NCBI GenBank assembly: GCA_028699715.1
Contig: JAQVUC010000025.1
Coordinates: 1 to 9,498, forward strand
DNA: 9,498 nucleotides
Origin: Anaerolineaceae bacterium
Lineage (GTDB): Bacteria; Chloroflexota; Anaerolineae; Anaerolineales; Anaerolineaceae
Direction: 5' to 3'
A program made the translations under genes and the position numbers. A model generated the notes under the pieces. That model was not told where the DNA came from, made no database searches, and worked only from the letters and a program-made list of their open reading frames with translations. Below, in pieces: positions 6,240 through 9,498 of the stretch; position 1 is the first letter of the stretch, and each line of letters opens with the position of its first letter.

Positions 6240-7664
6240 TCAGTCGTTAAGCAGACGCGCTCCATCGGAGGCAAAACATTCAAAGACCGAGGCTATCAGC
6301 CCGGTCTTTTTGGTGTATTGATTTGACAATTGCTCAATGAATTCAGGCGCGAATTCTTTCTGGACCAGGTTAACGGTGCAGCCTCCAAAGCCTGCCCCAG
6401 TGAGGCGGGCACCCAGGCAGCCGGGCAGACTTGCGGCGACTTCAACCAGGCTGTCCAGTTCAAAACTGCTGACCTCGTAAAGTTCTTTCAGGGATGAGTG
6501 GCTGGCAAACATGAGTTCCCCAAAGCCCTGGGCATCCCCCGCCTCCAGGCACTTGCATCCTTGCTGGACCCGCTGGATCTCTCCCACCACATGCTGCGCG
6601 CGCTTGCCGATATCGGTCGGCATTTCAGCCAGATGCGCTTCCAAAAAGCTCGGGTCAACATCCCGCCAGGAGGCTAAATCACTGCACCAGGAGCGCAGGA
6701 TCTGCAAGGCGTCGCTGCATTCCTGTTTGCGCTTGTTGTAGCCGGATTCGGTCAGTTTTCGCCTTTGGGCGGAATCTGCAATCACCACGGAAGTATCAGG
6801 CGGAAGGCGCAGCGTCTGCCAGTCCAGGCTGCGCGTGTCAAGGGCGAGCGCGTGTCCAGCCACGCCATGGGCAACACTGAACTGATCCATCAATCCGGAT
6901 TTGAGCCCGACGTAGTCGTTTTCCGCTTGCTTGCAGAGCAAAGCCATTTCCATGCGCTCAATCTCCCATCCTGCGGCTATTTGCCATGCCAGGGCAAAAC
7001 CCAGCTCCACCGCGGCGGAAGAGCTCAACCCGGCACCCATGGGAATATCAGAACTGTAACTGACTTCCAGCCCGCTGACCGGTAAGCCAGCTGCTTTCAA
7101 AGCCCAGGCAACCCCAGCCGGATAAAGGGCGAAAGGCGGCAGGGGCTGCTGGTTGAGATCGGTTTTGGAGTCCAAATCTTCCAAGGAAAGCTCCACTTTT
7201 TCATCCATGTCCAGGGCATTCAGGCGCAGCACAGGTTCCTTTAGAGTTTTGACCTGCAGGGTGACCTTTCGGTCGATTGCCATGGGTAGGACGATGCCAT
7301 CGTTGTAATCAATGTGTTCACCTAGCAGGTTGACGCGCCCTGGGGAGAGAACCGTGAAGTGCTTTGGTTTTTTTGATCTTGCCTTGCTCAGAGCGGTTAT
7401 TTTGGGCAGTTGATTTCGTTCCGGATTTGAAATCAGGGATTTCTTTTGAGCAGGTTTCAGCGTCTTGATTTTCGATTCCAGTTTGAGAGCCGCGCTCAAA
7501 TCCGGCACCTCTTCTGCGTAAACCAGCTCACAGGGAGCGTTCATGCGGGTGTACCTGGCGCCCCGGCCGGCGTTGTGCTGCTTCAGGCGACGAAAGGGGT
7601 CCTTGCTCCAGCCGGTGTAATAATTCCCGTTTTTACACTTGAGCATGTAGCAGTAATAGGCCAA
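6240..7664 (-). CDS. galK: GIY-YIG nuclease domain fused to galactokinase (single-frame fusion)
   Basis: Galactokinase phosphorylates galactose to galactose-1-phosphate with ATP. Residues 1-80 form a complete YazA/YhbQ-type GIY-YIG domain: YYCYML (3-8), NYYTG (14-18), RRLKQHN (25-31, catalytic Arg), GARYTR (35-40) and a Glu in KLESKIK (E63). A basic linker follows at about 81-102. Residues 103-474 are a GHMP kinase of galactokinase type. It has PGRVNLLGEHIDYNDG (108-123; R110, E116, H117, D119), the ATP loop PMGAGLSSSAA (208-218), SGLMDQ (D260, catalytic base), SGYNKR (Y309) and LTGAGFGGC (421-429). The start is a TTG at 7664 with GAGAGGGG 8 bases upstream. It lies 15 bases after the protease stop, suggesting one operon. 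No ATG, GTG or TTG exists in any of the three frames just upstream of the kinase core, so the kinase has no start of its own. Both halves keep their key residues. Sugar specificity is inferred from motifs. Confidence 0.92.
   Translation of the reverse strand: MAYYCYMLKCKNGNYYTGWSKDPFRRLKQHNAGRGARYTRMNAPCELVYAEEVPDLSAALKLESKIKTLKPAQKKSLISNPERNQLPKITALSKARSKKPKHFTVLSPGRVNLLGEHIDYNDGIVLPMAIDRKVTLQVKTLKEPVLRLNALDMDEKVELSLEDLDSKTDLNQQPLPPFALYPAGVAWALKAAGLPVSGLEVSYSSDIPMGAGLSSSAAVELGFALAWQIAAGWEIERMEMALLCKQAENDYVGLKSGLMDQFSVAHGVAGHALALDTRSLDWQTLRLPPDTSVVIADSAQRRKLTESGYNKRKQECSDALQILRSWCSDLASWRDVDPSFLEAHLAEMPTDIGKRAQHVVGEIQRVQQGCKCLEAGDAQGFGELMFASHSSLKELYEVSSFELDSLVEVAASLPGCLGARLTGAGFGGCTVNLVQKEFAPEFIEQLSNQYTKKTGLIASVFECFASDGARLLND
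6282..6311 (+). terminator. Intrinsic terminator for the LysM gene, inside the antisense of galK
   Basis: AAAGACCG (6282-6289) pairs with CGGTCTTT (6302-6309), and inside it GGCT (6291-6294) pairs with AGCC (6298-6301) around ATC, with one bulged A at 6290. That gives about 12 pairs followed by T through 6311. It lies 43 bases after the LysM stop. On the other strand the same bases encode TGLIASVF near the galactokinase C-terminus. Confidence 0.75.
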
Positions 7665-7679
7665 GATTTGTTCCCCTCT

Positions 7680-8324
7680 CTAGGTGCCGATCAAAAAACG
7701 GGTGATCGCCATCAGGGGGCGGCGAATGATGACACCAAAAAAATCGAACCCGACCCGGGGTCCTAAAAAGACCAGCGCTAGGAGAAGGTAAGGTCCATAT
7801 TGGCGGAAAGCCTGAAGCGCGCCCTGCCAACTTTTTGGGAACAAGTACTCGAGCACCTTTTCACCATCCAGAGGCGCGAGGGGCAGCATATTGAAAAGGA
7901 ATAAGGCTACATTAGTGTAGATAAATTCGACCAGAAAATAGCCGGGGGTGGGAAGGACGCCGCTGACCTGGAACGTGGTGGGGACAAGTGCCAGTCTTAA
8001 GGGGATGGCTGCCAGAAGTGCCAGCAGAAGATTGGAAAAGGGTCCGGCAATTGAAACCAGCATGACCCCGGCTTTATTGTTTTGGCGGATAACGTATGGA
8101 TTGATGGGGACGGGCTTTGCCCAACCGAATCCGGTCAACAGGAGCATCAGCGATCCAAAGGGGTCCAGATGCCGTAGTGGGTTGAGCGTCAGCCGCCCGT
8201 TGCGTTTGGGTGTGTCATCCCCAAAATGGTTGGCAACGAAAGCATGGGAGAACTCGTGAACGCTAAAAGCGATGATCAGGGTGACGATGCGGGCGATAAG
8301 GGTGGCTGGGTTTACATTCATCAT
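7680..8324 (-). CDS. Site-2-protease-like membrane zinc metalloprotease (peptidase M50 family)
   Basis: Proteases of this family cut proteins within the membrane, often in regulated proteolysis, and this is one of the short forms without a PDZ domain. The 214-residue product is largely hydrophobic. It carries the zinc motif HEFSH (H23, E24, H27) in the first helix, [17 protein letters not shown] (43-59), [10 protein letters not shown] (67-76), [11 protein letters not shown] (93-103), and [13 protein letters not shown] (145-157). D153 of that last block is the expected third zinc ligand. All catalytic residues are therefore present. The start is either of two adjacent ATG codons (8324 or 8321), and no clear ribosome binding site precedes them. 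It lies first in a two-gene unit with the nuclease-galactokinase fusion. The substrate is unknown, and nothing links it to galactose metabolism except position. Confidence 0.92.
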   Translation of the reverse strand: MMNVNPATLIARIVTLIIAFSVHEFSHAFVANHFGDDTPKRNGRLTLNPLRHLDPFGSLMLLLTGFGWAKPVPINPYVIRQNNKAGVMLVSIAGPFSNLLLALLAAIPLRLALVPTTFQVSGVLPTPGYFLVEFIYTNVALFLFNMLPLAPLDGEKVLEYLFPKSWQGALQAFRQYGPYLLLALVFLGPRVGFDFFGVIIRRPLMAITRFLIGT

Positions 8325-8362
8325 GGCGTGGGGGCGGGCACTTGCAGCCCTGCGTGGAAAAA

Positions 8363-8371
8363 ATTATATCA
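8363..8371 (-). promoter_or_regulatory. Extended -10 promoter for the protease/galactokinase operon
   Basis: On the minus strand TGATATAAT (8371-8363) is a perfect extended -10. It would start transcription near 8356 with a leader of about 32 bases to the ATG at 8324. No -35 consensus is seen. It lies back to back with the DUF951 promoter, with the two TATAAT hexamers only 12 bases apart. Confidence 0.6.
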
Positions 8372-8377
8372 TGCCGA

Positions 8378-8386
8378 TGTTATAAT
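8378..8386 (+). promoter_or_regulatory. Extended -10 promoter for the DUF951 gene, probably giving a leaderless mRNA
   Basis: TGTTATAAT (8378-8386) is a perfect extended -10. The usual start point, seven bases after the hexamer, falls exactly on the A of the ATG at 8393. No ribosome binding site can fit between them, so translation probably begins at the 5' end of the mRNA. Confidence 0.65.
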
Positions 8387-8392
8387 CCAGCC

Positions 8393-8614
8393 ATGTTTAC
8401 AGACATACAGGTTGGAGACAAAGTCAGACTGCGCAAAGCCCACCCCTGCGGCGGCTTTGAGTGGGAGGTTGTCCGGCTGGGGGCGGATATTGGCCTGGTT
8501 TGTCTGACCTGCGGGCATAAAGTTTTTCTCTCCCGGAGGGAGTTGCAGCGCCGGTTGAAAGCGCATTTCCCAGCCGATGCTGCTCCAACTGAGAATAAAC
8601 CCGCGGAGAAATAA
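8393..8614 (+). CDS. DUF951 family small protein
   Basis: The 73-residue product matches the DUF951 layout: [20 protein letters not shown] (7-26), [29 protein letters not shown]. The conserved C19, C37 and C40 with H17 and H42 suggest a small metal-binding fold. The family is widespread in Firmicutes and Chloroflexota and has no established function. It is probably cytoplasmic and possibly nucleic-acid linked, which is inference. The frame is open from 8342. The ATG at 8393 is chosen because homologues start at about this point and because a TATAAT ends 6 bases before it. The C-terminal 15 residues ([14 protein letters not shown]) are low complexity and probably unstructured. It is divergent from the protease gene. 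Confidence 0.85.
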   Translation: MFTDIQVGDKVRLRKAHPCGGFEWEVVRLGADIGLVCLTCGHKVFLSRRELQRRLKAHFPADAAPTENKPAEK

Positions 8615-8750
8615 GCCTTTTCGATCAAAAAAAGTTTTGATAACTCCTTTGCCCTGGAAATCCGTGGTCATTTTTTTAGAAATAAAATGATTACTTAGGC
8701 ATTTCAAGGCTTTAGTAGAGCCAGAGGATTAGTGTCTGGTTGGATTGGGG

Positions 8751-8756
8751 TAAAAT
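8751..8756 (+). promoter_or_regulatory. Candidate -10 element for the flippase-like gene
   Basis: TAAAAT lies 7 bases before the ATG at 8764, with a weak TTAGTG (8729-8734) 16 bases upstream of it. The predicted start of transcription falls on or next to the ATG, as for the DUF951 gene. GAGGG (8758-8762) is too close to the ATG to be a good ribosome binding site. Confidence 0.42.
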
Positions 8757-8763
8757 CGAGGGC

Positions 8764-9498
8764 ATGAAGATCAAGCGTTGGCATGTTTGGCTGGGGTTGC
8801 TAATCAGTGCCGTATTTTTATGGCTGGCATTCCGTAAGGTGGACTTTTCAGAGGTTTGGCGGCAGCTCAAAACCGCAAACCTCTTTTATGTTTCCTTGGG
8901 TATCCTGTCTTACTTTATGGCTTTAATCGTTCGCACCTGGCGCTGGCAGGTTTTGCTCAGCCCCATGAAAAAAATCTCCATCCTGAGGCTTTTCCCTGTG
9001 CTTTCGGCTGGCTATATGGCCAACAATGTTTACCCGGCCAGAGCTGGCGATTTGCTGCGCACGGTCTTACTGCGGAAAAAGGAAGAGGTGCCCATTTCGG
9101 CTTCATTGGCTACCATTTTGGTGGAACACCTCTTTGATGGGATCGCCATCCTGGCTCTGGTGCTGCTCAATTTAGGTCAATTGACCCGCTACGCGCCTTC
9201 AAGTCAATGGGTCAGTGTGATTGAAAACAGCGCTTTTTGGGTGGGGCTGGTTTTTGGGCTGATTTTGTTGCTGTTTATCGCCATGGTAATAATGCCTGAG
9301 CGGATGCGCGGCATCAGCGGATGGGTGATCGATCACATATTACCAACAAAATTCCGTTCAAGCGTCAAAGGTATTATTGAAAGATTTACCGAGGGACTCA
9401 ACGTGCTGCGCTCTCCACTGCAATCGCTGATCGTGATGCTGCAATCGGTCATGATTTGGGTGATCGAAGGCGGTTTATACTGGGGCGTGATGAAAGCC
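8764..9498 (+). CDS. Flippase-like integral membrane protein (LPG synthase TM / UPF0104 family), 3' truncated by the window edge
   Basis: The frame is open from the ATG at 8764 to the end of the window, giving 245 residues without a stop. The product begins MKIKRW and has a hydrophobic helix at about 9-23. Further helices lie near 41-56, 74-90, 115-137, 158-178 and 222-243. It carries the family motif NNVYPARAGDLLR (87-99) and EHLFDG (121-126). The same fold forms the flippase part of MprF, and stand-alone members are proposed lipid or polyprenol-lipid transporters. Whether this one carries a C-terminal aminoacyl-transferase domain cannot be seen, because the gene is cut off. The 149 bases before it, after the DUF951 stop, hold only a weak AT-rich hairpin and the candidate promoter. 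Confidence 0.88.
   Translation, partial: MKIKRWHVWLGLLISAVFLWLAFRKVDFSEVWRQLKTANLFYVSLGILSYFMALIVRTWRWQVLLSPMKKISILRLFPVLSAGYMANNVYPARAGDLLRTVLLRKKEEVPISASLATILVEHLFDGIAILALVLLNLGQLTRYAPSSQWVSVIENSAFWVGLVFGLILLLFIAMVIMPERMRGISGWVIDHILPTKFRSSVKGIIERFTEGLNVLRSPLQSLIVMLQSVMIWVIEGGLYWGVMKA

Noticed and set aside
7359..7424. Frameshift or sequencing error creating the nuclease-galactokinase fusion
   Set aside because: Both halves are in the same frame, the A run in the linker does not disturb the frame, and no start codon in any frame is available for a separate kinase. An assembly error cannot be fully excluded from sequence alone.
8624..8641. ATCAAAA / TTTTGAT hairpin after the DUF951 gene as a terminator
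   Set aside because: The seven-pair stem is almost all A-T and is not followed by a T run, so it would be too weak to end transcription with confidence.
1..9498. Mobile element, CRISPR array, tRNA, rRNA or riboswitch
   Set aside because: No repeated spacer units, transposase, terminal repeats flanking genes, cloverleaf or known aptamer pattern was seen on reading both strands.

Overview
This window looks like chromosomal DNA from an uncultured or poorly studied Chloroflexota bacterium, most likely Anaerolineae. That placement is inferred from gene content and style: a hut gene followed by small anchored proteins, an LCP protein, a VanW/peptidoglycan-binding protein, a DUF951 protein and a LysM protein with a C-terminal membrane anchor, with mid-range GC and a mix of ATG, GTG and TTG starts. 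No rRNA, tRNA, CRISPR array, insertion sequence or phage gene was seen. No gene-free stretch exceeds 300 bases; the longest are about 178 and 149 bases.

Left part (1-1805), plus strand: the 3' two thirds of urocanate hydratase (hutU, histidine breakdown) is followed at 4 bases by a small membrane-anchored protein. A second one overlaps it by one base. These two are distant tandem paralogues. A strong symmetrical hairpin at 1757-1785 ends this operon and also the convergent gene.

Middle (1806-6239), cell envelope block: on the minus strand, a VanW-family protein with a peptidoglycan-binding-like N-terminal half, then a Trm112-type zinc-ribbon protein, a terminator-like hairpin, and an LCP (LytR-CpsA-Psr) protein. 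Diverging from VanW on the plus strand is a secreted LysM protein anchored by a C-terminal membrane helix. These genes probably act together on peptidoglycan and surface polymers.

Right part (6240-9498): a minus-strand pair encodes a site-2-protease-like membrane metalloprotease and then a 474-residue single-frame protein. The latter joins a complete GIY-YIG nuclease domain (YazA/YhbQ type) to a galactokinase. This fusion is the most unusual item here. Diverging from the protease is a small DUF951 protein. Its extended -10 lies so close to the ATG that the mRNA is probably leaderless, and the two promoters form a near-perfect mirror. A multi-span flippase-like (LPG synthase TM / UPF0104) protein runs off the right edge.

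The galactokinase and LysM genes converge with no base between their stop codons. The LysM terminator lies inside the galactokinase coding sequence.
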